A DNA stretch of 64,000 nt, from positions 1 through 64,000 of the forward strand of contig NZ_JAENKO010000003.1 of the NCBI RefSeq assembly GCF_016599145.1. Reading direction: 5' to 3'. Shown piece after piece: positions 27,349 through 35,299 of the stretch. Each line of letters opens with the position of its first letter. Within the stretch, counting starts at the first letter, position 1. A program made the position numbers and the translations under genes. Source of the DNA: Tomitella cavernea. Its GTDB lineage: Bacteria; Actinomycetota; Actinomycetes; Mycobacteriales; Mycobacteriaceae. The notes beneath the pieces are model-generated. The model was not told the origin of the DNA. It made no database searches and worked only from the letters and a program-made list of their open reading frames with translations.

Positions 27349-28167
27349 ATGCGCACGAACGAAACCATGCGCAGGACGCTGCAGCTGACCGCCACGGCGG
27401 CACTCGCGGCAGTCCCCTTGGCCATCGGCATCCCGGCGACAGCCGCCGCCGATACGCCCGCCGACAGCGGAGGGGGCGGCACCTACTACCAGGCGATCCT
27501 CAACCCCCTCAACGGCTCCGGCGGCAAGGGGCAGCTGATGATCAAAGTGCAGGGCGATCAGGCCTGGGTGTCGGAGAATGTGCAGGGCCTCGCCGCAACA
27601 TTCCAAAACGGGCCGTACCCGCACGTCCAGCACATCCACATCGGCGGCCAGGGGACGTGCCCCGCTCCGGGCGCCGATACGAACGGCGACGGCATCGTGG
27701 ACACGGCCGAAGGCAAACCGGCCTACGGCGCCGTGAACACCACGCTGACCACGACCGGTGACACCAGCGCGAAGGCCGCAACCGACATCACGACCGCTCC
27801 CAGCGGCGGCAGCTTCAAGTACGAACGGACAATCACGCTTTCACCGGAGACGTTGAATGCGATGAAGGACGGCAGTGCCGTCGCGGTGGTGCACGGGCTC
27901 GACCCCGCCACCCTGTCCCCGCAGGCGCAGGGCGAGAAGAGCAATCTCGCACCGGAGCTGCCGCTGGCCGCGACCGCGCCCGCACTGTGCGGGACGATCA
28001 CCGCCTCTCAGATGAGTCAGGTGCCCGGAGGCGGTGTCGACACCGGCGGCGGTGCGACGTCCGGCGTCGAGTACGGCTGGGTGTTCGGTGTGGGTGGCGC
28101 CGCGTTCGTGGCGGCAGGCGGCGCGCTCGCGGTGAGCAGGCGGCGCGACGGCGCACACCGCGGGTGA
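27349..28167 (+). CDS. Secreted CHRD-domain surface protein, putative sortase F substrate
   Basis: 272 residues from the ATG at 27349, 9 bases after GAGGAG. Sec signal peptide (about 1-34, ending ATAAADT), a CHRD-like domain (YYQAILNPLNGSGGKGQ, PHVQHIHIGGQGTCPAPGAD), then a C-terminal anchor: motif PGGGVDTGGGATSG, a hydrophobic helix and a basic SRRRDG tail. This has the layout of a sortase substrate but without LPXTG. The class F sortase gene begins 7 bases downstream, so the two form an operon. Metal or sugar binding by the CHRD part is possible but not shown. Confidence 0.82.
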   Translation: MRTNETMRRTLQLTATAALAAVPLAIGIPATAAADTPADSGGGGTYYQAILNPLNGSGGKGQLMIKVQGDQAWVSENVQGLAATFQNGPYPHVQHIHIGGQGTCPAPGADTNGDGIVDTAEGKPAYGAVNTTLTTTGDTSAKAATDITTAPSGGSFKYERTITLSPETLNAMKDGSAVAVVHGLDPATLSPQAQGEKSNLAPELPLAATAPALCGTITASQMSQVPGGGVDTGGGATSGVEYGWVFGVGGAAFVAAGGALAVSRRRDGAHRG

Positions 28168-28174
28168 CGGCGCC

Positions 28175-28852
28175 ATGACCGACCGGAACGGACGACGACG
28201 GCGACGGGCGGCGGCGGTCGCCGCCGTCCTCCTCGCGGCCATCGGGATCGCGGCGGCCGCCGTCGGGGCGACGCTGCAGGAATCGCCGCCGCAACCGCCG
28301 GCCGCGGCGGCGGCATCGGTTGCTGCACCGTCGTCCACCGCATCCGCGGCTCGGCCCGCTCCGGTCACGCCTGTGCCGGCCGCGCCCGTACCAGCCCCCG
28401 TCGCCATCGACGTCCCCGCCATCGACGTGCACCACGCGCTGATGCGACTGGGCCGGAACCCGGACGGCACCCTGCAGGTGCCGCCTCTCGACCAGGTGGA
28501 CGTGCCCGGGTGGGACACCCTCTCGCCTGCGCCCGGCGCGCCCGGCCCCGCCGTCATCGTCGGGCACGTCGACTCGGCCGAGCAGGGCGAGGGGGTGTTC
28601 TTCGACCTCGGAGCACTGAGGCCCGGCGACACTGTGGACGTCACCCGCGCCGACGGCACCATGGCGGTCTTCGACATCACGGAAGTGCGGCAGTTCGCCA
28701 AGGCGGAGTTTCCGACGCTGCGCGTGTACGGCAACACCGAGGCCCCGGAACTACGGCTGATCACGTGCGGCGGGGCATTCGACGCGCGAAGCCGCAACTA
28801 CGAGGACAACATCGTGGTCTTCGCCTCGCTCGTCGATACGCGCCCGGGGTAA
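28175..28852 (+). CDS. Class F sortase
   Basis: Membrane-anchored transpeptidase, 225 residues. N-terminal transmembrane helix (about 11-32), an Ala/Pro-rich linker (35-76) and the sortase barrel with catalytic His in VGHVDSAEQG (H131), Cys in LRLITCGG (C198) and an Arg in ARSRNYEDN (R205 or R207). It follows the CHRD protein gene directly and is the most likely enzyme for its anchoring. A terminator follows 16 bases after the stop. Confidence 0.93.
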   Translation: MTDRNGRRRRRAAAVAAVLLAAIGIAAAAVGATLQESPPQPPAAAAASVAAPSSTASAARPAPVTPVPAAPVPAPVAIDVPAIDVHHALMRLGRNPDGTLQVPPLDQVDVPGWDTLSPAPGAPGPAVIVGHVDSAEQGEGVFFDLGALRPGDTVDVTRADGTMAVFDITEVRQFAKAEFPTLRVYGNTEAPELRLITCGGAFDARSRNYEDNIVVFASLVDTRPG

Positions 28853-28868
28853 ACCGACGCGCGATGAA

Positions 28869-28907
28869 CCGCAGAACCCCGGACGGCAACCGTCCGGGGT
28901 TCTGCGG
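28869..28907. terminator. Terminator hairpin between sortase and tRNA-Arg genes
   Basis: An 18-bp perfect stem (28869-28886 with 28890-28907) with a 3-base loop. It can serve both the sortase operon and the convergent tRNA-Arg. Confidence 0.9.
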
Positions 28908-28911
28908 ATTG

Positions 28912-28984
28912 TGCGCCCGAAGGGATTCGAACCCCTAACCTTCTGATCCGTAGTCAGATGCTCTATCCGTTGAGCTACGGGCGC
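28912..28984 (-). tRNA. tRNA-Arg(ACG)
   Basis: Acceptor GCGCCCG/CGGGCGC at 28984-28978 and 28919-28913, discriminator A. Anticodon arm TCTGA-CTACGGA-TCAGA gives anticodon ACG, the TadA substrate. T arm GGGGTTCGAATCCCT. Confidence 0.95.
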
Positions 28985-29086
28985 GTATTGTGTTGTGGCC
29001 GTACAGGTGTATCCCTGCGCTCGGCCGAACCGAAGTTCCGTGAAGAACTATAGTCCACCCTGCGGCCGGCGACGAAACCGGCCCCG

Positions 29087-29174
29087 CGGAGGCGAGAGGA
29101 TTTGAACCTCCGGTCCCCGGATAGAGGACAACTCATTAGCAGTGAGTCCCATTCGGCCGCTCTGGCACGCCTCC
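29087..29174 (-). tRNA. tRNA-Ser(GCT)
   Basis: Acceptor GGAGGCG/CGCCTCC at 29174-29168 and 29094-29088. Anticodon arm ACTCA-CTGCTAA-TGAGT gives GCT; long variable arm; no encoded CCA. Confidence 0.95.
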
Positions 29175-29295
29175 TGAGGCCCGCGGGCCCCGCGGTGACC
29201 GCACGGCCACCAGCACGAGAGCCTACACAGCGCGCCCGACGCTTGGCAAAACGCCTCGACGGCGGGTGCTGGTGCGACGGCATGGCGGCGGCGGA

Positions 29296-29301
29296 CATAC
29301 T
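29296..29301 (+). promoter_or_regulatory. Candidate -10 for a leaderless aminotransferase transcript
   Basis: CATACT ends exactly 7 bases before the GTG at 29309, the spacing seen for leaderless actinobacterial mRNAs. It helps choose that start codon, since the nearby GGAGG is too close to act as a ribosome site. Confidence 0.4.
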
Positions 29302-29308
29302 GGAGGAC

Positions 29309-30448
29309 GTGACTGAACCGGCCGTGACTGAACCCGCGCTGCCCCGCACCCGTCCCGACCTCGACGCGCTGCCCCCCTACGTCCCCGGGCGGACGGTGCC
29401 CGGCGCGGTGAAGCTCGCGAGCAACGAAACCACTGCGGGCCCGCTGCCCAGCGTGGCGCGGGCGATCGCCGAGGCCGCCGCCACCGCCAACCGCTACCCG
29501 GACAGCGGCGCCGCCGAGTTGACCTCCCGGCTGGCGGCCCGGGCCGGGGTGCCGCCCGGCAGCGTCGCGGTGGGCTGCGGTTCGGTGGGCCTGTGCCAGC
29601 AGCTCGTGCAGGCCACCTGCGCCCCGGGCGACGAGGTCGTCTTCGCGTGGCGCTCGTTCGAGGCGTACCCGATCGTCACGCAGGTGGCGCTGGCCTCCCC
29701 CGTCCCCGTGCCGCTGGACGGCGACGACGCGCACGACCTCGACGCGATGGCCGCCGCGGTCACCGACCGCACGAGGGTGGTGTTCCTGTGCAACCCCAAC
29801 AACCCCACTGGGACGTTCGTGGGTGAGAAGGCGATCGAGGAGTTCCTCGCGAAGATCCCGCCGCACGTGGTGGTGGCCCTCGATGAGGCCTACATCGAGT
29901 ATGCTCGGCCCGGCGACGGGCGCACCGACACGCCGGATCCCGCCCTGCCGGATGCCGCCGTCCCGGACTCGCTCGCCCTCGCGCGGCGGCACCCCAACGT
30001 GCTCATCCTGCGCACGTTCTCCAAGGCGTACGGCCTCGCCGGGGTGCGTGTCGGCTATGCGATCGGGCACCCCTCCCTCATCGGGGCCCTGCGCAAGGTC
30101 TTCGTGCCGTTCAGCGTGTCGACACTCGCGCAGGCCGCCGCCCTCGCCTGCCTGGACGCCGAGGAGGAGCTGCTCGAGCGCACCGGGCACGTCGTGGCGG
30201 AACGCGGTCGGATGGCCGCGGCCCTGGCCGGCGCCGGCTACCTCGTGGCTCCGAGCGCCGCGAACTTCCTGTGGCTGCCTCTGGGCGCCCGTTCCGCCGA
30301 GTACTCGGGCCGCAGCGCCGACGCCAAGGTGATCATCCGCCCCTACGGCGACGACGGGGTGCGCATCACCGTGGGCACTCCGGAGGAGAACGACGCTTTC
30401 CTCGCGTTCGCCACCGGGGCCGAGGCACTGCGCATCGCCGGGATGTGA
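29309..30448 (+). CDS. hisC2: Histidinol-phosphate/aromatic aminotransferase
   Basis: PLP class I/II aminotransferase, 379 residues from a GTG at 29309 (alternatives ATG 29282, GTG 29324). Motifs: VKLASNETTAGPLPSV, SVAVGCGSVGLCQQL, FLCNPNNPTGT, ALDEAYIEY and the PLP lysine in RTFSKAYGLAGVRVGYA. It resembles the mycobacterial Rv3772 (HisC2) and phenylalanine aminotransferase Pat group; with tyrA 5 kb away it may take part in aromatic amino acid synthesis. Not linked to other his genes. The 198 bases after its stop hold no gene that I can see. Confidence 0.88.
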   Translation: MTEPAVTEPALPRTRPDLDALPPYVPGRTVPGAVKLASNETTAGPLPSVARAIAEAAATANRYPDSGAAELTSRLAARAGVPPGSVAVGCGSVGLCQQLVQATCAPGDEVVFAWRSFEAYPIVTQVALASPVPVPLDGDDAHDLDAMAAAVTDRTRVVFLCNPNNPTGTFVGEKAIEEFLAKIPPHVVVALDEAYIEYARPGDGRTDTPDPALPDAAVPDSLALARRHPNVLILRTFSKAYGLAGVRVGYAIGHPSLIGALRKVFVPFSVSTLAQAAALACLDAEEELLERTGHVVAERGRMAAALAGAGYLVAPSAANFLWLPLGARSAEYSGRSADAKVIIRPYGDDGVRITVGTPEENDAFLAFATGAEALRIAGM

Positions 30449-30646
30449 GGGCCCGGCGCCGGCCTCCGCCGCGCCGCACCTGCCACGATTCATCGGCCCT
30501 GAAAAACGTGACCGAAACGTGTTCTACGGACGTACGATCGGTGACCAGTTCGTGACCTCGACGGTGCATGGTGATTGAGGCTCGTCCGGCGTCCGCGCGG
30601 GCCCCGGGGAATCCAGGAAATCAGCGTCCAGGAGAACAGGAGCGAC

Positions 30647-32332
30647 GTGACGGCAGGCGATGATGTGCGCAGGCGCATGGGCCGTCCCTTACGCGTCGCT
30701 GCCGCCGCCGCGCTGGCCCTGGCCACTGCAGCCGTCGCACCGTCTGCGGCCATGCCCGCTGCAGCCGCCGCACCCGCGGACCACACCGAGGTCCGCATGA
30801 TGGCCATCAACGGCTTCGAGGGCAATCTCCGTCCACCCGGGGACACGGGCGGCGCCGGATACCTCTCCTCCTACCTGGACCAACTGCGCGGTGCGGCCGA
30901 CGCCTCGCTGCTGTTCTCCACCGGCGACAACGTCGGCGACACCCCGTTCGAGTCGGCCTACTTCCACGACGAGCCGTCGATAGAGTTCCTCAACTCCCAG
31001 GGGCTCACCGCGTCGGCGATCGGCAACCACGACCTCGACCACGGGTTCGCGGAACTGCGCCGGCTCCAGACGGGCGGATGCCATCCCGTCGACGGCTGCC
31101 GGTTCACCCCGCAGTTCTCCGGAGCCGCGTTCCCCATGGTGGGCTCGAATCTGAAGCTCGACAGCGGCCTTCCCGCGACGCTCCCGTTCGCCGTGAGCTA
31201 CGCGGGGTCCACGCCGGTCGGCACCATCGCCATCACCCAGAAAGACCTGGCGACACGGGTCGCCCCCGCCGGGATCGCCGACGTCACCGTGGCCGACCCG
31301 TTGCAAACCATCAACCGCACCGCGGAACTGCTGCGATTCCTGGGCGTGCGCGCCATCGTGCTGCTCATGCACGAGGATCTCGAGGTCCCCGCGGACACCG
31401 CCGACGGGTGTGCCCGCGCCACCGGACCCGCGCGTCCCATCATCGACAACGCCTCGCCCGCGGTGGACATCATCTTCACCGGAGGCTCGTCCCAGTCGTT
31501 CGCGTGCACCTTCCTCGACCCGGACAACCGCCCGCGCACCGTGGTCCAGGCGACGCCCGGCGGCACCGGCGTGGCCGTCGCGGACGTGACCATCGACCCG
31601 GCCACCGGCGACGTCCTGCGAGACCGCGTCAGCGCCTTCAACCAGGTTGTGCGCCACGACATCTCTCCGGATCCGGCCGCCGTCGCCCTCGTCGACCGTG
31701 CCACGGCGATGGCCGCCGAGAACGGCCGCCGTACGGTGGGCGCCGCGCCGGTCGCGCTCACCCGCAAGACCGACGCCGCCGGCGAATCCACCCTCGGCGA
31801 GCTCATCGCGGACGCCCAGCTGGCCGCCACCCGCGGTGCGGGCGCGCAGGTGGCGCTCACCAACCCGGGCGGTATCCGCGCCGACCTGCCGGCCGGGCGG
31901 ATCACGTACTCGGATGTGTTCTCCGCCCAGCCCTTCCGCAACCGGCTGCACACGCTCACCCTCACAGGGGCGCAGCTCGACGCGGCGCTGGAGCAGCAGT
32001 TCCGGCCCGCCGGCGGGGACGACCCCGACGGCAATGGCCGCACGCGGATCGTGCTGCAACCGTCCGCCGGCCTCACCTACACCGTGGACCCGGCGGCTCC
32101 CCTCGGGCACCGGGTGAGCGACATCCGTCTGCACGGCACCGTCCTGCCGGCGGACGCCCCGATCCGGGTCACCGTCAACGCCTTCCTCGCCGAGGGCGGC
32201 GACGGGTTCAGTGCCTTCACCCTCGGCACCGACCCTGTCATCGGAGTCCTCGACACCGAAGCATTGGCCGACCACCTGCACGGCCGGTCGCCGGTCACAC
32301 CGCCGGACCGGGACCGCATCACCGTCCGGTGA
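30647..32332 (+). CDS. Secreted 5'-nucleotidase/metallophosphatase-like protein with an altered metal site
   Basis: 561 residues from a GTG at 30647 after AGGAG. Signal peptide with a long Ala-rich core, an N-terminal calcineurin-like phosphoesterase domain and a C-terminal 5'-nucleotidase domain (TLGELIADAQLAATR, LTNPGGIRADLPAGRITYSDVFSAQPF). Metal residues kept: TGDN (D94), GNHD (N127), LMHED (H242). Changed: the usual NDxHG reads INGFEGNL (G56, E58) and the late GHxQ/GHTH reads GGSSQ (S281). It may be an inactive or altered-metal relative of UshA. Its 3' end overlaps the convergent hydrolase gene by 14 bases. Confidence 0.87.
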   Translation: MTAGDDVRRRMGRPLRVAAAAALALATAAVAPSAAMPAAAAAPADHTEVRMMAINGFEGNLRPPGDTGGAGYLSSYLDQLRGAADASLLFSTGDNVGDTPFESAYFHDEPSIEFLNSQGLTASAIGNHDLDHGFAELRRLQTGGCHPVDGCRFTPQFSGAAFPMVGSNLKLDSGLPATLPFAVSYAGSTPVGTIAITQKDLATRVAPAGIADVTVADPLQTINRTAELLRFLGVRAIVLLMHEDLEVPADTADGCARATGPARPIIDNASPAVDIIFTGGSSQSFACTFLDPDNRPRTVVQATPGGTGVAVADVTIDPATGDVLRDRVSAFNQVVRHDISPDPAAVALVDRATAMAAENGRRTVGAAPVALTRKTDAAGESTLGELIADAQLAATRGAGAQVALTNPGGIRADLPAGRITYSDVFSAQPFRNRLHTLTLTGAQLDAALEQQFRPAGGDDPDGNGRTRIVLQPSAGLTYTVDPAAPLGHRVSDIRLHGTVLPADAPIRVTVNAFLAEGGDGFSAFTLGTDPVIGVLDTEALADHLHGRSPVTPPDRDRITVR

Positions 32333-33284
32333 GCGGGGTGGACGTGCGCGCGTCGAGCCAGGCGGCCACGTCGTCGAACACCTCGGCCCTGTTGATCTCG
32401 CCGAACATCTCGTGCCGCCCGCCCGGGTACACCAGCGCGGTGAAGTCCGGGTGGCCCGCCGCCTCGAGTTCGTGCACGATCCGCCGCAGCGCCGGCCGGC
32501 CGCCCAGCGGGTCCTCGGATCCTGAGACGAACAGCACCGGCGTGCGCAGCCGGTGCAGCGCCGCCACCCCGCCCACGTTGCGGCACCCCACCATGAGATC
32601 GCGGGACAGTGACAGCGTCGCCGGGAAGCCGCAGAGCGGATCGGCCAGGTTGGCATCGACGTAATCCGGGTCGCGGCTGAGCCAATCGCTGCCGGTGCGC
32701 TGCGGCGTGAACTTCCGGCCCAGGCGGCCGCCCAGATGCTCCACCAGCGGGCTGACGGCCCGGCTTCCCCCACGGCCGCGCGCACGAATCGCCACCGTGA
32801 GTCCCGCGATACCGGCCGCCGCCATCGGCTTGTTCATGTAGGTGGTGCCGGAGAGGATCGCGCCGTCCACCGCGTCGGGCCCCGCCGGATGGTCGTCGAG
32901 GTGCTGGCGCACCAGCATCGAGCCCAGGCTGTGGCCCAGCAGGAAGTACGGGACCCCCGGGAACCGCCGCGCGCCGATCCTGCGCAGGGCGCACACGTCG
33001 CGGGCCGCCGTCTCCCAGCCTCCCTCCGCCGCGAAGAAGCCCAGTTCGCCCGGGCCCAGCGCCGTCTCGCCGTGGCCGAGGAGATCCGCGCCGAGCACCG
33101 CGAAGCCGTCTGCCGTGAGATGCGCCGCGAGCTCCCCGTACCGCGCGATCCGGTCTGCCATGCCGTGCACGATCTGCACGACGGCGTGCGGCTCACCCGG
33201 CGGGTCCCATTGGTCCACGTGCAAGCGGTGGATACCGTCGGATCCGGCGAATCGCCACTGGGAATCGGGTCGCCTGCTCGCCAT
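32319..33284 (-). CDS. Alpha/beta hydrolase, lysophospholipase (monoacylglycerol lipase) type
   Basis: 321 residues from the ATG at 33284. Serine hydrolase_4 fold: VVQIVHGMADRIARYGELA (oxyanion region), DLLGHG, nucleophile elbow GHSLGS, an acid in FVSGSEDPLGG and a late histidine in YPGGRHEMFGEINR. No signal peptide. It probably cleaves monoacylglycerols or lysophospholipids. The frame stays open upstream through the tRNA-Ser, which is a shadow. Confidence 0.92.
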   Translation of the reverse strand: MASRRPDSQWRFAGSDGIHRLHVDQWDPPGEPHAVVQIVHGMADRIARYGELAAHLTADGFAVLGADLLGHGETALGPGELGFFAAEGGWETAARDVCALRRIGARRFPGVPYFLLGHSLGSMLVRQHLDDHPAGPDAVDGAILSGTTYMNKPMAAAGIAGLTVAIRARGRGGSRAVSPLVEHLGGRLGRKFTPQRTGSDWLSRDPDYVDANLADPLCGFPATLSLSRDLMVGCRNVGGVAALHRLRTPVLFVSGSEDPLGGRPALRRIVHELEAAGHPDFTALVYPGGRHEMFGEINRAEVFDDVAAWLDARTSTPLTGR

Positions 33285-33415
33285 CGCCGCCACGCCGCCC
33301 AGGGTAGCCGCGGCTCCCCGGCACGCCGCGCACGCTTTGCACCGGATCGCCCGGGAATCGGCGCTCGGACGGTGCACGCGGCGCGCGGATCGGCGCAAAA
33401 AACCAGCCGGAATTG

Positions 33416-33500
33416 CGGAAGCGGAGGGATTTGAACCCCCGGTCCGGTTAAGGACGCTCGCTTTCAAGGCGAGTGCATTCGGCCGCTCTGCCACGCTTCC
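33416..33500 (-). tRNA. tRNA-Ser(TGA)
   Basis: Acceptor GGAAGCG/CGCTTCC at 33500-33494 and 33423-33417. Anticodon arm CTCGC-CTTGAAA-GCGAG gives TGA; long variable arm. A run of six T residues follows about 15 bases downstream on the minus strand, probably the terminator. Confidence 0.95.
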
Positions 33501-33698
33501 CCGCCGCCGACGGCCGGTGCCGCCCGCAGCGCCCCGTAGCCTACCGGGTCCCGCAGGCCCGCACGCAGCCCCACCGCCGGGCCGGCCCCGGGGTTCCCGG
33601 GCGCACGGGGCCGCGGCATCGTATGGTGGCCGCTACCCACTCAATACCTTCAGAAACGCCGGGCTCCCGCCGGCGCCGGGTAATCCGAGGAGGACACC

Positions 33699-35240
33699 AT
33701 CGCACCCGATCTGACCAGACGCGCCTTCTTCCGCCGTGCCGGCATCGTCGGCGCCGTCGTCGCATCCCCCCTCGGCGCAGGCACGGCGTACGCCGAGGGC
33801 AGCCTGGGCAGCCTGGGCTCCCTCGGCTCGACGGGTTCCGGGTCGCCAGGACCCGCCCCCGCCCCGCGGTTCGTCACGCGCCCCGACCTGGCACCGCCCG
33901 CCATCACCGTGGCACCCGGAGGCGCCCCGCCGCTCGGCCACGTGTTCCTCGCCCCCAAGCAGGTGGGGGTGCCGGGGCCGGGGCAGGGGCCGCTCATCGT
34001 CGACGGTGCGGGCGAGCCGGTGTGGATCCACCCGGGCGACGGGGTGGAGTTCAACATCGGCTTCCACCCGCAGACCTATCGCGGCAGGCCGGTGCTGGCA
34101 TGGTGGCACGGCCGCATCCCCTACTCGCACGGGTACGGCAGCGTGACCGTCCTCGACGAGCACTACAACCTGATCACCGAGGTGCACGCCGGCAACGGCG
34201 AGCAGGCGGACCTGCACGAGGTCACGATCACCGACGACGACACGATGCTGCTCCTGGCGTATTCGACGCGGCAGGCCGACCTCGGCCCGATCGGCGGACC
34301 GGCCGACGGGTGGGTGTACGAGGGCGTCGTACAGGAGATCGCCATCGACAGCGGCGCGGTGCTCATGGAGTGGCGCAGCCTCGCCGAAATCCCGGTCGCC
34401 GACTCCTACTTCCCGCTCGGAGGCCACGGCGCGCACAACGATCCCTACGACTACCTGCACATCAATTCCGCCCGCGTCGCGCCGGACGGGAACATCGTCA
34501 TCTCGTGCCGCCACACCGGCACCGTCTACAAGATCGCGCGGGACGGTTCGCGCGTGCTGTGGCGACTGGGCGGCAAGAGCTCGGATTTCCCGGTACCGCC
34601 CGACGCCTCCTTCTCCTGGCAGCATTGCGCCGTCCAGCACGCCGACGGCACCCTGTCCCTGTTCGACAACAGCCTGCGCACCCCGCCGTCCCCGGGAGCA
34701 CCGTCACCGGCCTCGAGTGCCCTCGTCCTCGACGTCGACGAAGACGCGCGCACAGTGCGGCTGCGGCGGCGGCTGCACCACCCGGTCCCGCTCTACGCCG
34801 ACACGCAGGGCAGCATGCAGACACTGCCGGACGGCTCCGCCTTCGTCGGCTGGGGCGCGGCACCGTACGCGTCACTTTTCGACGCGAGCGGGAACATGGT
34901 GTGGGACGCGCACATCGCGGAGCCCTGGCACAGCTATCGCGCCCACGTCGACGATTGGGCCGGCACCCCCGACGACGCCCCCGCGGTCGCCGCACGTCGC
35001 GCACGGACCGGCGGGGTCACGGTCTACGCCAGCTGGAACGGTGCGACGGAGGTCGCGTCCTGGCGCATCCTCACCGGAGACGCCCCCGGGGCGCTGCACG
35101 CGGTCGCGGACATGCCGCGCACCGGGTTCGAGAGCGCGGCGCCGGTGCCCGACGCGCAGACCTGGTTGGCGGCGGCGGCACTCGATGCGGCCGGCAACGA
35201 ACTGGGGCGTTCGGAACCGGTCAGGTCCGCGGAAAGCTGA
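33699..35240 (+). CDS. Tat-exported arylsulfotransferase-like (ASST) protein with a non-canonical start codon
   Basis: 513 residues if translation starts at ATC 33699. The frame opens after a TAA at 33681 and contains no ATG, GTG or TTG until 33909, yet a Tat signal (TRRAFFRRAGIVGAVVASPLG, ending AYA) is encoded from 33711, and GAGGAGGA (33687-33694) stands 4 bases before ATC. CTG at 33711 is a second candidate. The body is an arylsulfotransferase (ASST) propeller: FHPQTYRGRPVLAWWHG, ADLHEVTITDDDTMLL, GGHGAHNDPYDYLHINS, SCRHTGTVYKI. ASST enzymes move sulfate between phenols; activity here is unproven. Confidence 0.85.
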   Translation: MAPDLTRRAFFRRAGIVGAVVASPLGAGTAYAEGSLGSLGSLGSTGSGSPGPAPAPRFVTRPDLAPPAITVAPGGAPPLGHVFLAPKQVGVPGPGQGPLIVDGAGEPVWIHPGDGVEFNIGFHPQTYRGRPVLAWWHGRIPYSHGYGSVTVLDEHYNLITEVHAGNGEQADLHEVTITDDDTMLLLAYSTRQADLGPIGGPADGWVYEGVVQEIAIDSGAVLMEWRSLAEIPVADSYFPLGGHGAHNDPYDYLHINSARVAPDGNIVISCRHTGTVYKIARDGSRVLWRLGGKSSDFPVPPDASFSWQHCAVQHADGTLSLFDNSLRTPPSPGAPSPASSALVLDVDEDARTVRLRRRLHHPVPLYADTQGSMQTLPDGSAFVGWGAAPYASLFDASGNMVWDAHIAEPWHSYRAHVDDWAGTPDDAPAVAARRARTGGVTVYASWNGATEVASWRILTGDAPGALHAVADMPRTGFESAAPVPDAQTWLAAAALDAAGNELGRSEPVRSAES

Positions 35241-35299
35241 TCCGGGGCGCGCCGCGCTGGACGAGCCCGGACGGTCCCCACCGGCGCTACCGTCGAGGG

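Noticed and set aside
24601-27639. Minus-strand open frame of over 1000 codons
   Set aside because: Arg/Gly/Ala-rich, no domain, and antisense to tyrA, the amidase and part of the CHRD gene, all of which have clear motifs.
30449-30646. Phosphate-type regulatory boxes upstream of the nucleotidase-like gene
   Set aside because: A few GTTCGTGACC-like strings occur but do not form the regular direct repeats expected of PhoP or RegX3 sites.
32285-33494. N-terminal extension of the lysophospholipase-type gene to 33494
   Set aside because: The extension translates the tRNA-Ser(TGA) gene and its flank; the ATG at 33284 begins the conserved fold.
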